From: Rhodocyclaceae bacterium
GTDB taxonomy: Bacteria; Pseudomonadota; Gammaproteobacteria; Burkholderiales; Rhodocyclaceae
Assembly: GCA_020445745.1 (NCBI GenBank)
Contig: JAGRGB010000180.1
Location: forward strand, 1 to 56,895
Direction: 5' to 3'
DNA: 56,895 nt
Shown: one piece after another, positions 26,356 through 34,571 of the stretch
How the letters are laid out: the number at the start of each line of letters is the position of its first letter
How positions within the stretch are numbered: position 1 is the stretch's first letter
Program-made: the position numbers and the translations under genes
The notes under the pieces: model-generated
Database searches by the model: none
Seen by the model: the letters and a program-made list of their open reading frames with translations, nothing else
Told to the model about the DNA's origin: nothing

Positions 26356-27132
26356 TCAATCGACGCGGCGCCGGAACACCCAGCGGTCCGGGTCGGAGAC
26401 CTCGCCAACGTAGCCATAGCCTTCGCCGCCGAATCGCTTGAGCTCCTCGACCTCGTCGAGCCGATGGTCGATCGCATGGCGGCTCATCAGGCCGCGCGCC
26501 CGCTTGGCGAAGAAGCCGACGACACGATAGCGGCCGGCGTTCCAGTCCTCGAACACCGGCGTCACGATGCGCACGCCGAGGGTGCGCCGGTCCACCGACT
26601 TGAAGTACTCCTCGGAAGCCAGATTGACCAGCACCCGTTCGCCGCGCTGGCGCTTGAGCGCCTTGCCCAGCTCGTCGGCGATGATTGGTCCCCAGAAGCG
26701 GTACAGGTTGGCGCCTCGCGGATTGGCCAGCCGGGTGCCCATCTCGAGCCGATAGGGCTGCATCAGGTCGAGCGGCCGCAACACGCCGTAGAGTCCCGAC
26801 AGGATGCGCAGGTGTTGCTGCGCCCAGGCCAGACCCTCCTCGTCCAGCGAAGGCGCGTCGAGGCCGCCGTAGACGTCGCCGTCGAAAGCCAGCACCGCCT
26901 GCTTGGCGTTGCGCCGGGTAAACGGCCGCTTCCAGTTCTGATAGCGCGCCGCGTTGAGGCTGGCCAGGGGGTCGGAGAGCTTCATCAGCTCGGCGAGTTG
27001 CTGGGGGCTCTTGTCGCGCATCACGCCGACCAGGGTCTCGGCCTCGTCGAGCAGCACCGGCTGGGTGCGTCGATCGACGTGGGCTGGTGTCTCGAAATCC
27101 AGGGCCTTGGCGGGCGACAGGACGATCAGCAT
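26356..27132 (-). CDS. yaaA: Peroxide stress protein YaaA (DUF328/UPF0246)
   Basis: A 258-residue protein with the full family pattern: MLIVLSPAKALDFETP, SDPLASLNAARYQNWKRPF, AVLAFDGDVYGGLDA, ILSGLYGVLRPLDLMQPYRLEMGTRL, and NLASEEYFKSV. E. coli YaaA lowers free iron during hydrogen peroxide stress and binds DNA. The start MLIVLSP at 27132 is the conserved one. It is followed by the M14 carboxypeptidase gene after 24 nt. Confidence 0.94.
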   Translation of the reverse strand: MLIVLSPAKALDFETPAHVDRRTQPVLLDEAETLVGVMRDKSPQQLAELMKLSDPLASLNAARYQNWKRPFTRRNAKQAVLAFDGDVYGGLDAPSLDEEGLAWAQQHLRILSGLYGVLRPLDLMQPYRLEMGTRLANPRGANLYRFWGPIIADELGKALKRQRGERVLVNLASEEYFKSVDRRTLGVRIVTPVFEDWNAGRYRVVGFFAKRARGLMSRHAIDHRLDEVEELKRFGGEGYGYVGEVSDPDRWVFRRRVD

Positions 27133-27255
27133 CGGTGAAACGGCTCCGGGACGATGGCGGGAGGCGACCGTGGTCGGACCGGATGGTAGCAAAAGCGCCG
27201 CGAACGATGGCCAGCGCGCCGGCGGCGGCTCTTTGTCGGCGGCGCACGGGCGCTG

Positions 27256-27651
27256 CTAGTGGCGACGCAGTGCGAGGTAGATGTAGTGCGTCGGCTGGGC
27301 GCTGGGGGCACCGCCGGAGCCCTTGCCCTCGTTGGTGCAGCGCTTCGGGTCGCGCTTCATGAAATAGTCGTTCAGGCGCCCCTCGAGGTCCGACACGGTC
27401 CGCGCGCACGGCGATGCGTACAGCGCCCAGTCCTCGGTAAACTCCTCGGCGTGCTTGCTGCGATCATAGCGCCGGTAGATCGCGTCGATCGGGTTGGTGC
27501 CACTGCCCTTGCCGATATAGAACGCCGTCACACCGCGGTCTTCGCGGACGATCGCCGCGATGCTGCGCTTGAGATGCTCCAGCGCTTCGCGGTAGGGAAG
27601 TTCCTCGGCGAGAAATTCGCCGAACTGTACCTCGAAGCTTCCTGCGGCCAT
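27256..27651 (-). CDS. Hypothetical protein with GIY-YIG-like motif
   Basis: A 131-residue protein with an excellent start: GGAGG 4 nt before ATG 27651. The segment GVTAFYIGKGSGTNPIDAIYRRY resembles the second half of a GIY-YIG nuclease signature (FYIGKGsG), and the later Arg and Glu (LEGRLNDYF) could supply other conserved positions. The first GIY element (ALEHLKRSIAAIV) is not obvious. A nuclease or a degenerate relative is possible. The C-terminal 25 residues look disordered. It is divergent from bioA. Confidence 0.6.
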   Translation of the reverse strand: MAAGSFEVQFGEFLAEELPYREALEHLKRSIAAIVREDRGVTAFYIGKGSGTNPIDAIYRRYDRSKHAEEFTEDWALYASPCARTVSDLEGRLNDYFMKRDPKRCTNEGKGSGGAPSAQPTHYIYLALRRH

Positions 27652-27804
27652 CGCGCCTCCTTGCGTTGCGGCAACCGTGCCGCGCATCCGATGGAAGGAT
27701 GATAGCGCGCGGCGCCACGCCATCTGCCGGCAGCGGACGGTCGCGCGTTTGACAGCCCGGCGCGCCGGTCCGAGCATTCCCCAAACCGCCTGGAGGACCC
27801 GAAG

Positions 27805-29127
27805 ATGCCCGAACGAGACCTGCTCGCCCGATCGCTGGCCGCGGTCTGGCACCCCTGCACCCAGATGAAGCACCACGAGCGGCAACCGCTGCTGGCGATC
27901 GCGCGCGGCGACGGCCCGTGGCTCGAGGACACCTCGGGCCGACGCCTCATCGACGGCATCAGCTCGTGGTGGACCAACCTCTTCGGACACTGCAATCCAC
28001 GCATCAACGCGGCCCTGCAGGATCAGCTCGGCCGCCTCGAGCACGCGATGCTGGCGGGCTTCACTCACGAACCGGTGGTGGCCCTGTCGGAGCGTCTGTC
28101 GGCGCTGACCGGCGGATCTCTGGGCCATGCCTTCTACGCCTCGGACGGGGCATCGGCGACCGAGATCGCCCTGAAGATGAGCCAGCACTACTGGCGCAAC
28201 AGCGGCCAGCCGGAAAAGAACCGCTTCCTGTGCCTCGAAGGGAGCTACCACGGCGAGACCGTCGGTGCGCTGGCGGTCACCGACGTCGCGATCTTCCGCG
28301 ACGCCTACGCACCGCTGCTGCGGCCGGCGGCGACCGTGGCCACGCCCGACGCCCGCCGGGCGGCTGCCGGCGAGAGCGCGGCCCAAGTCGCCCGCCGGGC
28401 GGCCGCGGTGCTCGAACAGACCCTCGAGCGCGACCACCGCCAGATCGCCGCGCTGATCGTCGAACCGCTGGTCCAGGGCGCATCCGGCATGGTCATGTAC
28501 GACCCGGAATACCTGCGCCTGGCGCGTCGCCTGTGTGACCGCTACCGGGTGCACCTGATCGCCGACGAGATCGCCGTCGGCTTCGGCCGCAGCGGCAGCT
28601 TCTTCGCGTTCGAACAGGCCGGCATCCGCCCGGACCTGCTGTGCCTGTCGAAAGGCATCAGTGGCGGCTACCTGCCGCTGTCGGTGGTGCTGTGCCGCGA
28701 CGAGATCTACCGCGCCTTCTACGATGACACGGTCGGCCGCGCCTTCCTCCACTCCCACAGCTACACCGGCAACGCCCTGGCCTGCCGCGCCGCGCTCGCG
28801 GTGCTCGACATCTTCGACGAAGACGACGTGCTCGCCGCCAACCGCGAGCGAGCCCGCTGGATGGCTGAATCCGCGGCCGAACTGCTGGCCCACCGCCCGA
28901 TCCGCCACCTGCGCCAGCGCGGGATGATCCTGGCCTTCGACGTCGACGATGCCGGCAGCGACTTCGCAGCCCGCTATTTTGCCGCCGCCGTCGAACAGGG
29001 CGTGCTGCTGCGCCCGATAGGCAATACCGTGTACCTGATGCCGCCCTACGTGCTCGACCAGGCGCTCAGCCGTGAGCTCGTCGAGCGCGCGGTTCGAGCC
29101 CTCGACGCGAGCCTCGCGTCGCCGTGA
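27805..29127 (+). CDS. bioA: Adenosylmethionine-8-amino-7-oxononanoate aminotransferase BioA
   Basis: A 440-residue class-III aminotransferase. Diagnostic BioA features are the N-terminal WHPCTQMKHH, GISSWWTNLFGHCNP, SDGASATEIALKM, and YHGETVGALAV. The PLP region is LIADEIAVGFGRSG, with PLP lysine Lys283 in LSKGISGG. It converts KAPA to DAPA with S-adenosylmethionine as amino donor. GGAGG lies before the ATG. It heads the biotin region but is separated from bioF by a PEP-CTERM gene. Confidence 0.95.
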   Translation: MPERDLLARSLAAVWHPCTQMKHHERQPLLAIARGDGPWLEDTSGRRLIDGISSWWTNLFGHCNPRINAALQDQLGRLEHAMLAGFTHEPVVALSERLSALTGGSLGHAFYASDGASATEIALKMSQHYWRNSGQPEKNRFLCLEGSYHGETVGALAVTDVAIFRDAYAPLLRPAATVATPDARRAAAGESAAQVARRAAAVLEQTLERDHRQIAALIVEPLVQGASGMVMYDPEYLRLARRLCDRYRVHLIADEIAVGFGRSGSFFAFEQAGIRPDLLCLSKGISGGYLPLSVVLCRDEIYRAFYDDTVGRAFLHSHSYTGNALACRAALAVLDIFDEDDVLAANRERARWMAESAAELLAHRPIRHLRQRGMILAFDVDDAGSDFAARYFAAAVEQGVLLRPIGNTVYLMPPYVLDQALSRELVERAVRALDASLASP

Positions 29128-29410
29128 TCGGCGCCTGCGCGGAGCACCACGGCGGTGCGCCCGCACGATTGCGGTGCACTAGCTGCCATCCGGATGGCCG
29201 GGGTGGCTCGGCAATTCTGCCTATGGCATATGGGATCAGGATGAAATATACAAACCAACTTATTTATTCATAACGATTTATGTTTCTGGTGCCGCTGCTC
29301 GTCCGGCCGCAGGACCGGGCCCGGCCACGGGCACGCTGCGTGCTTGTCCATGGGCACGGGGCGCTGCGTCGCACAACGCGAGGCCGCCCGCCATGACCCA
29401 GGAGCCCGGC
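29128..29410 (+). promoter_or_regulatory. 283-nt upstream region of the PEP-CTERM gene
   Basis: Around 29220-29285 the sequence is sharply AT-rich (GAAATATACAAACC, ACTTATTTATTCATAACG) against a GC-rich background, fitting a promoter for the exported protein gene. I looked for a -24/-12 sigma-54 site with GG-N10-GC spacing and found none that fits. Confidence 0.4.
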
Positions 29411-29893
29411 ATGAAGAAGCGATTGATTGCGGTACTGGTGCCCGTAGCGCTGGCGGCTGTGACAGCCCAGGCGGCGGTGTTTTCTTCGTTCGAAGGCGAG
29501 CACGATTCGGTCGAAAGCGGATCCGAGATCCTGTTTTCGGCAGGCAGCTTCGACGGCATCTTCGCGTTCACCCTCGGTAACGATTCGCGGGTGACATTCA
29601 CCGGCGGCACGACCCTGCCGAGGCTGGCGTTCGGGCTGTTCGACGCGACCGACGAGCTGGTCTCCGGCTCGATCTTCTCGCGCAGCACCTACCAGAACAG
29701 CTTCACCAGCGTCCTGCTCGGTGCCGGCGATTACTACTACGCGCCGTTGTTCGCCCGCAGCGGGCCGCGCTTTTCGTCGTACAGCTTCGAATCCCGCGTC
29801 ACCACGGTGCCGGAACCCCACACCTACGCACTGTTCCTGGCCGGCATCGGCATGCTCGGATTCGCTGCGAAGCGCCGCCTCAGCCAAGCCTGA
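29411..29893 (+). CDS. PEP-CTERM sorting-domain exported protein
   Basis: A 160-residue protein. Residues 1-22 form a signal peptide (MKKRLIAVLVPVALAAVTAQA). The mature part contains SFDGIFAFTLG, which fits FxDxF-type PEP-CTERM proteins. The C-terminal VPEPHTYALFLAGIGMLGF followed by AKRR is a textbook PEP-CTERM tripartite signal (PEP motif, membrane segment, basic tail). Such proteins are processed by an exosortase, usually in exopolysaccharide-producing Gram-negatives. Start at 29411 with AGGAG at 29400-29404; no exosortase gene is in the window. Confidence 0.92.
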   Translation: MKKRLIAVLVPVALAAVTAQAAVFSSFEGEHDSVESGSEILFSAGSFDGIFAFTLGNDSRVTFTGGTTLPRLAFGLFDATDELVSGSIFSRSTYQNSFTSVLLGAGDYYYAPLFARSGPRFSSYSFESRVTTVPEPHTYALFLAGIGMLGFAAKRRLSQA

Positions 29894-29914
29894 ATCCCCA
29901 TCCCGTTGCCCGAA

Positions 29915-29937
29915 GCGGGGCGCGCTTCGCGCCCCGC
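29915..29937 (+). terminator. Strong GC hairpin after the PEP-CTERM gene
   Basis: GCGGGGCGCG, loop CTT, CGCGCCCCGC form a perfect 10-bp stem 22 nt after the stop. No T-run follows. It separates the PEP-CTERM gene from bioF. Confidence 0.55.
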
Positions 29938-29995
29938 CCGACCCGCCGGCGCCCGCCCGCAGTAAGATAGCAATTTGCTCGATTCGCGGAAGCCG

Positions 29996-31156
29996 ATGTT
30001 CCTCGACGATCTTCGCGCCGATCTGGACGAGATCGACCGCCTCGGCCTGGTGCGCCAACGACGATCCCAGCAGTCACCCTGCGGCCCACACGTGCTGCGC
30101 GACGGCCGGCGCTACCTGTCCTTCTGCAGCAACGACTACCTCGGCCTGGCGGCCGCCCCGGAACTGGGCGAGGCCCTGGCCGAAGGTGCGCGACGCTGGG
30201 GCGCCGGCGCCGGCGCCTCGCACCTGGTCAGCGGCCACTACACCGCCCACGACGACCTGGAACAGGCCCTGGCCGAATTCTGCGGCTGCCAGCGCGCCAT
30301 TTCGTTTTCCACCGGCTACATGGCCAACCTCGCCGCGGTCGGCACCCTCGCCGCCCGTGGCGACGCGATCTTCGCCGACCGCCTCAACCATGCCTCGCTG
30401 GTCGATGGCGCGCTGCTCAGCCGCGCCCGGCTGAGCCGCTATCCCCACCGTGACCTCGACCACCTCGCGCACCTGCTGGCGACCACGCCCGCCCGCCGCC
30501 GGCTGATCGTCAGCGACACCGTGTTCAGCATGGACGGCGACCTCGCGCCGGTACCGCAGCTGCTCGAGCTGGCCGATCGCCACGACGCGTTGCTGGTCCT
30601 CGACGACGCCCACGGCCTCGGCGTGCTCGGTCCCCAGGGGCGCGGCACCCTGGCCCATTTCGAGCTTGCCTCGCCGAGGATCGTGCTGATCGGCACCCTC
30701 GGCAAGGCCGCCGGACTGGCCGGCGCCTTCGTCGCCGGCAACCTCAGCGTGATCGAATGGCTGGTGCAGAAGGCGCGCAGCTACATCTTCACGACCGCGG
30801 CGCCGCCGGCGCTCGCCCACGCCCTGCTCACCGCGCTCCGGCTGATCCGCGGCGCCGATCCGCAGCGCGCCGCGTTGCAGGCGCTGGTGGCGCGACTGCG
30901 CCGGGGCCTGGGCGCCAGCCGCTGGCAACTGGCGGACTCGGCGACACCGATCCAGCCGCTGATCGTCGGTGGCAACCACGCCGCGCTGAGCCTGTCACGG
31001 TCCCTCGACGAGGCAGGCGTGTGGGTCCCGGCAATCCGCCCGCCGACGGTGCCCGAAGGCAGCGCGCGGCTGCGCATCTCGCTGTCCGCGGCCCACACCG
31101 GCGGCGACGTGGACCGCCTGCTGGCCCTGTTGAGCACCCTCGAGGCGGCGCCATGA
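29996..31156 (+). CDS. bioF: 8-amino-7-oxononanoate synthase BioF
   Basis: A 386-residue alpha-oxoamine synthase. It has FCSNDYLGLA (46-51 region), SHLVSGHYTAHDDLE, DDAHGLGVLG and the PLP lysine Lys237 in LIGTLGKAAG. It condenses pimeloyl-ACP with alanine to KAPA. ATG 29996 is preferred; an in-frame TTG at 29975 adds seven residues. TAAGAT at 29963-29968 is a -10 candidate. Its TGA overlaps the bioH ATG (31153-31156), starting the coupled bioFHCD chain. Confidence 0.95.
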   Translation: MFLDDLRADLDEIDRLGLVRQRRSQQSPCGPHVLRDGRRYLSFCSNDYLGLAAAPELGEALAEGARRWGAGAGASHLVSGHYTAHDDLEQALAEFCGCQRAISFSTGYMANLAAVGTLAARGDAIFADRLNHASLVDGALLSRARLSRYPHRDLDHLAHLLATTPARRRLIVSDTVFSMDGDLAPVPQLLELADRHDALLVLDDAHGLGVLGPQGRGTLAHFELASPRIVLIGTLGKAAGLAGAFVAGNLSVIEWLVQKARSYIFTTAAPPALAHALLTALRLIRGADPQRAALQALVARLRRGLGASRWQLADSATPIQPLIVGGNHAALSLSRSLDEAGVWVPAIRPPTVPEGSARLRISLSAAHTGGDVDRLLALLSTLEAAP

Positions 31157-31890
31157 GACCGCCCCTGGTGATGCTGCACGGCTGGGCGTCGTCGCCGGCG
31201 GTGTGGCATGCGGCGACGGCAGCGATGGGGGACCACCCGCGCATCATGCCCGCCCTGCCCGGTCACGCCGGCGGTGCGGAAGGCATGGCACCGCGGCTTG
31301 CGGCGTGGGCCACGGCGATCCTCGCCGCCTGTCCGCCGCGCTTCGATCTGTGCGGCTGGTCACTGGGCGGCCTGTTGTCGATCGGCATCGCACTGCTCGC
31401 ACCGGACCGGGTGCGCCGCATCGTGCTGATCGGCACCAGCCCGTGCTTCAGCGCCCGTCCCGGCTGGACCGCCGGCCTCGATGGCGCGCTCGTGGCACGC
31501 TTCAGGGCGGACTTCGCGACCGACCCGGGTCGCATGCTGGCGCGCTTTCATGCCCTGCAGACCCTCGGCGACGGCCACCGCCGGGCGGTCGCCGCCGAGC
31601 TCGAACGCAGCGCCACCGCCCCCCACGCCGCAGGCGGCCTCGCCGCGGGCCTGCAGTTGCTCGACGACACCGACCTGCGCGCCCGACTGTCGGCACTGAC
31701 CCACACGGTGCGCGTGCTGCACGGCGCCGACGACGCACTGATGCCGGCCGCGACGGCGGTCGCCCTCAGCGACGCGCTGCCGCAGGCACGCCTGACGCTG
31801 ATCGGCGAGTGCGGTCACGCGCCCCATCTCTCCCGACCCCGGGATTGCGCGGCGCTGATCGACGGTTTCCTGCACGAGCCGGATCGATGA
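31153..31890 (+). CDS. bioH: Pimeloyl-ACP methyl ester carboxylesterase BioH
   Basis: A 245-residue alpha/beta hydrolase with the compact BioH form. The oxyanion region is PPLVMLHGWASSPAVW, the nucleophile Ser70 sits in CGWSLGG, the acid is in LHGADDALMP, and the catalytic His in GECGHAPHLS. It frees pimeloyl-ACP from its methyl ester after chain elongation, handing substrate to BioF. It overlaps bioF and bioC by 4 nt at each end, and its place in the operon supports the name over generic esterase. Confidence 0.93.
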   Translation: MRPPLVMLHGWASSPAVWHAATAAMGDHPRIMPALPGHAGGAEGMAPRLAAWATAILAACPPRFDLCGWSLGGLLSIGIALLAPDRVRRIVLIGTSPCFSARPGWTAGLDGALVARFRADFATDPGRMLARFHALQTLGDGHRRAVAAELERSATAPHAAGGLAAGLQLLDDTDLRARLSALTHTVRVLHGADDALMPAATAVALSDALPQARLTLIGECGHAPHLSRPRDCAALIDGFLHEPDR

Positions 31891-32765
31891 ACCGCGCCCC
31901 CCGCCATGACAGCCACACCGAGCAGCCGGGCGGCTCCGTCGCCGGTGCCCGGGCGAGTCGCGCAGACGAGCGCTTCGCGGAGTCGCAAGGGGCAAGCCGG
32001 CGGATCGCGCAGAGCTTCGGCCGCGCCGCCGCCGGCTACGACGAGGCGGCGACCGTCCAGCGCCGGATCTGCGATCGCCTGTCCCTGCTCGCGCTCGATC
32101 ATCCGCCGCCGCCCGGCGCCGTCGTCGACGCCGGCTGCGGCACCGGGCACTGGCTGCCGGCGCTGCGCACGAGCTTCGGCGATCGCTTGCTGCTCGGCGT
32201 CGATCTGGCGCTGCCGATGCTGGCGCAGTTGCGGCGCCGACAACCGGACCAGCCCTGCGTCGCCGCCGACGTCCATGCCCTGCCGCTGGCCGACGGCAGT
32301 GCCGCCGCCATCTGGTCGAGCCTGTGCCTGCAATGGTGCCGTCCCGAAGCGGCCTTGGCGGAGTTCGCGCGGGCGCTGCGCCCCGGCGGCGTGCTGTGGC
32401 TGTCCACGCTGGGGCCGGGCACCTTCGCGGAATTGCGTACCGCCTTCGCCGGCATCGACGACGCCCGCCACGTGCTCGAATTCGTCACCCCCGAACGGCT
32501 CGACGCGGCCGCCGCCGCGGCCGGCTTCGCGATCTCGGCACGAGAACGCCGCCGCCATGTCGCCTGCGCCCCGGACCTTGCCGGCTTGCTGCGCGCGATC
32601 AAGGCGGTCGGCGCCCACGAGGTCGGCGACGATCGCCGGCGCAGCCTGCTCGGCCGGCAGGCCTGGCGCACCGTCGAGCGCCGCTTCGAAGCCTACCGCC
32701 GTGCCGATGGCCTGGTCGAAGTCGGCTACGATGCCCTCTATCTGATCCTGCACAAGCGCCCGTGA
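31887..32765 (+). CDS. bioC: Malonyl-ACP O-methyltransferase BioC
   Basis: A 292-residue class-I SAM methyltransferase. After a disordered 35-residue start comes RRIAQSFGRAAAGYDEAATVQRRI, the BioC signature. It is followed by motif I VVDAGCGTGHW, LLGVDLALPML, and LWLSTLGPGTFAELR. BioC methylates malonyl-ACP so it can enter fatty acid synthesis as a disguised primer. The N-terminal extension is longer than usual; a later start is possible. Its stop overlaps the bioD GTG (32762-32765). Confidence 0.93.
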   Translation: MNRAPRHDSHTEQPGGSVAGARASRADERFAESQGASRRIAQSFGRAAAGYDEAATVQRRICDRLSLLALDHPPPPGAVVDAGCGTGHWLPALRTSFGDRLLLGVDLALPMLAQLRRRQPDQPCVAADVHALPLADGSAAAIWSSLCLQWCRPEAALAEFARALRPGGVLWLSTLGPGTFAELRTAFAGIDDARHVLEFVTPERLDAAAAAAGFAISARERRRHVACAPDLAGLLRAIKAVGAHEVGDDRRRSLLGRQAWRTVERRFEAYRRADGLVEVGYDALYLILHKRP

Positions 32766-33835
32766 CCGCGAGCCGCAGCTATTTCATCGCCGGCACCGAC
32801 ACCGAGATCGGCAAGACCTACGCCACCTGCGCGCTGCTCCATCATGCCCGCGGAGCCGGCTTGCGCGCGCTCGGCATGAAGCCGGTGGCGGCCGGCGCCC
32901 GGACGATCGACGGCGGCCTGCGCAACGACGACGCGATGGCGCTGATCGGCGCCAGCAGCTTCGCCAGCGACTACCGTCTGGTCAATCCGATCTGCCTGGC
33001 GGAAGCCGTGGCTCCGCACATCGCGGCCGCCGACGAGGGCCGCACGATCGATCCGGCCGTGATCCTGGCCGCCCGCGACGCCCTGTCGGCGCATGCGGAT
33101 GTGCTGCTGATCGAAGGCGTCGGCGGCTTTCGCGTTCCGTTGCAGCGCGACTTCGACACCGCCGATCTCGCCACCGAACTGGCGGCACCGGTGATTCTGG
33201 TGGTCGGCCTGCGGCTGGGCTGCATCAACCACGCGCTGCTCACCGCCGATGCGATTCGCGCCCGCGGTCTCGATCTCGTCGGCTGGATCGCCAACGCCGT
33301 CGACCCGCTGATGAGCCGCCGCGAAGAGAACGTCGCTGCCCTCGACGAGCGCCTCGGCTGCCGGCGCCTCGGCGTGCTGCCCCATGACGAAGCCCGCGAT
33401 CCGGCGTCGGCGGCCGGCCTGCTGTCGCTGCCGGCGCCGCCGCGCGAGGCGGCGGCCGGCGCCATCGTGCTGATCGACAGTGCCGCCCGCCTGCATGGCG
33501 GTCACCGCGGCCGGGTGGTCGTCACCGGCAGCCACGGCGGCCGCAGCACGGCCCGTCATGCGCTGCGGGCGGGCGCCCGGCTGTGCTTCTTCAATGACGC
33601 CGGCCGCGGCAAGGACGACGCCGGCGTAGCCGCCCTGGCGATGCTGCAGCGCGCCGGCCTCGCGGCCGCTTGCTACAGTCATGACAGCGCCTGCCTCGGC
33701 GACGCCCGCGACGGCTTCGGCAACGGCTACATCACGGTCGTGAACGATGCCGCCGCGGCAATGGGACTGCGCGTCGGCATGAGTGTCGTCGAGGCCGCAA
33801 GCCTGGCGGCGCATCCCGGAACCGGCGAGGACTGA
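32762..33835 (+). CDS. bioD: Dethiobiotin synthetase BioD fused to an extra C-terminal domain
   Basis: A 357-residue protein from GTG 32762. Residues 1-225 are a complete BioD: P-loop GTDTEIGKT (11-19), MKPVAAG, EGVGGFRVPL, and a normal end near LPHDEARDPASAAG. Residues about 233-350 form an additional domain with SHGG (257-260), FNDAGRGKDDAG (277-288), SHDSACLGDARDG (306-318) and VVNDAA. I have an impression of such a domain as a stand-alone hypothetical but cannot name it. No stop or frame break separates the two. BioD closes the ureido ring of dethiobiotin using ATP and CO2. Ordinary BioD is about 225-240 residues. Confidence 0.92.
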   Translation: MTASRSYFIAGTDTEIGKTYATCALLHHARGAGLRALGMKPVAAGARTIDGGLRNDDAMALIGASSFASDYRLVNPICLAEAVAPHIAAADEGRTIDPAVILAARDALSAHADVLLIEGVGGFRVPLQRDFDTADLATELAAPVILVVGLRLGCINHALLTADAIRARGLDLVGWIANAVDPLMSRREENVAALDERLGCRRLGVLPHDEARDPASAAGLLSLPAPPREAAAGAIVLIDSAARLHGGHRGRVVVTGSHGGRSTARHALRAGARLCFFNDAGRGKDDAGVAALAMLQRAGLAAACYSHDSACLGDARDGFGNGYITVVNDAAAAMGLRVGMSVVEAASLAAHPGTGED

Positions 33836-33848
33836 GGCACTGCACCCG

Positions 33849-33872
33849 CGCTGGCAGCAGTTTCGGCCAGCG
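33849..33872 (+). terminator. Inverted repeat after bioD
   Basis: CGCTGGC (33849-33855) and GCCAGCG (33866-33872) form a 7-bp stem with a 10-nt loop, 13 nt after the bioD stop. No T-run. Probable 3' end of the biotin operon transcript, weakly supported. Confidence 0.35.
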
Positions 33873-34002
33873 GCACGCACATGCCTGGGCGACGATGGCG
33901 CCGGCGTCGCTCGGGCGTCCTGCCGGGCGTGGTTTCCGGGTTAGACTGTCGCCCTGCCCCCGCGTGGCGCGAGGGCGTCGCAGCCATGCTGGAGGGTCGA
34001 AC

Positions 34003-34374
34003 ATGTACAACATAAGAATCCATAACCGGGACTTTTCCCTGCGCGCCCGCATCGACGACAGCGATGTCGGCCGGCGCGTCGTCAAAGCCCTGCCATTTCA
34101 CGCCCATGCGCGGGTGCGTGGCCAGGAGATTTATTTCGGCACCTCGCTGAAGATCGACCTGCCGGCGACGGCCTCGGCCGAGGTCAAGGTCGGCGACCTC
34201 GCCTACCTGCCCACCGGCGGCGCCTTCTGCATCTTCTTCGGTCCGACCCCCGACAGCGTGGACGATCGCCCGCGGGCCGCCGGACCGGTGGCGGTGTTCG
34301 GGCAGCTCCTGGACGACCACCGGCCGCTGACCTTCGTCAAGGAAGGCGAGATGTTCGACGTGGAACTGGCTTGA
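34003..34374 (+). CDS. Cyclophilin-like fold protein (DUF369/TM1367 type)
   Basis: A 123-residue all-beta protein. HARVRGQEIYFGTSLKI, VGDLAYLPTGGAFCIFFGPTP and GPVAVFGQLLDD match the cyclophilin-like superfamily of small bacterial and archaeal proteins without peptidyl-prolyl isomerase residues. Function unknown. GGAGGG at 33991-33996 precedes ATG 34003. It stands alone between the biotin and hpn operons. Confidence 0.8.
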   Translation: MYNIRIHNRDFSLRARIDDSDVGRRVVKALPFHAHARVRGQEIYFGTSLKIDLPATASAEVKVGDLAYLPTGGAFCIFFGPTPDSVDDRPRAAGPVAVFGQLLDDHRPLTFVKEGEMFDVELA

Positions 34375-34551
34375 CGCGACGGCGAAGGCCGAAGCGCGAC
34401 CGCACGGGATCCGGCTGACCGGTCACGGTCGGCGGTCATCGCTGCGGGTGGTCGGCGGACGGGGCCCGGCGTTCGCTCACGCGGACGGCGCTGCCGCCGC
34501 CGTCGCGGAGGACGTCGTGCGGCGCGACCGGTCGCGCGGCTGTCGATCCGA

Positions 34552-34557
34552 TATACT
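34552..34557 (+). promoter_or_regulatory. -10 element candidate for hpnCDE
   Basis: TATACT lies 15 nt before the hpnC start codon, in an otherwise GC-rich 197-nt gap (34375-34571). If used, the leader would be under 10 nt, nearly leaderless, which fits the lack of a ribosome site before hpnC. No convincing -35 is visible. Confidence 0.4.
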
Positions 34558-34571
34558 CCGCAGCGCCCGTC

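Noticed and set aside
24967-27138. A 723-codon plus-strand frame opposite the M14 and yaaA genes
   Set aside because: Antisense to two clearly recognised enzymes; no family motif.
29128-29410. Possible sigma-54 promoter before the PEP-CTERM gene
   Set aside because: Several GG and GC pairs occur, but none has the required 10-nt spacing with TGGCAC/TTGC context.
33836-34002. Possible extra small gene between bioD and the cyclophilin-fold gene
   Set aside because: Only 167 nt, no start with a ribosome site, and antisense frames only mirror the bioD fusion part.
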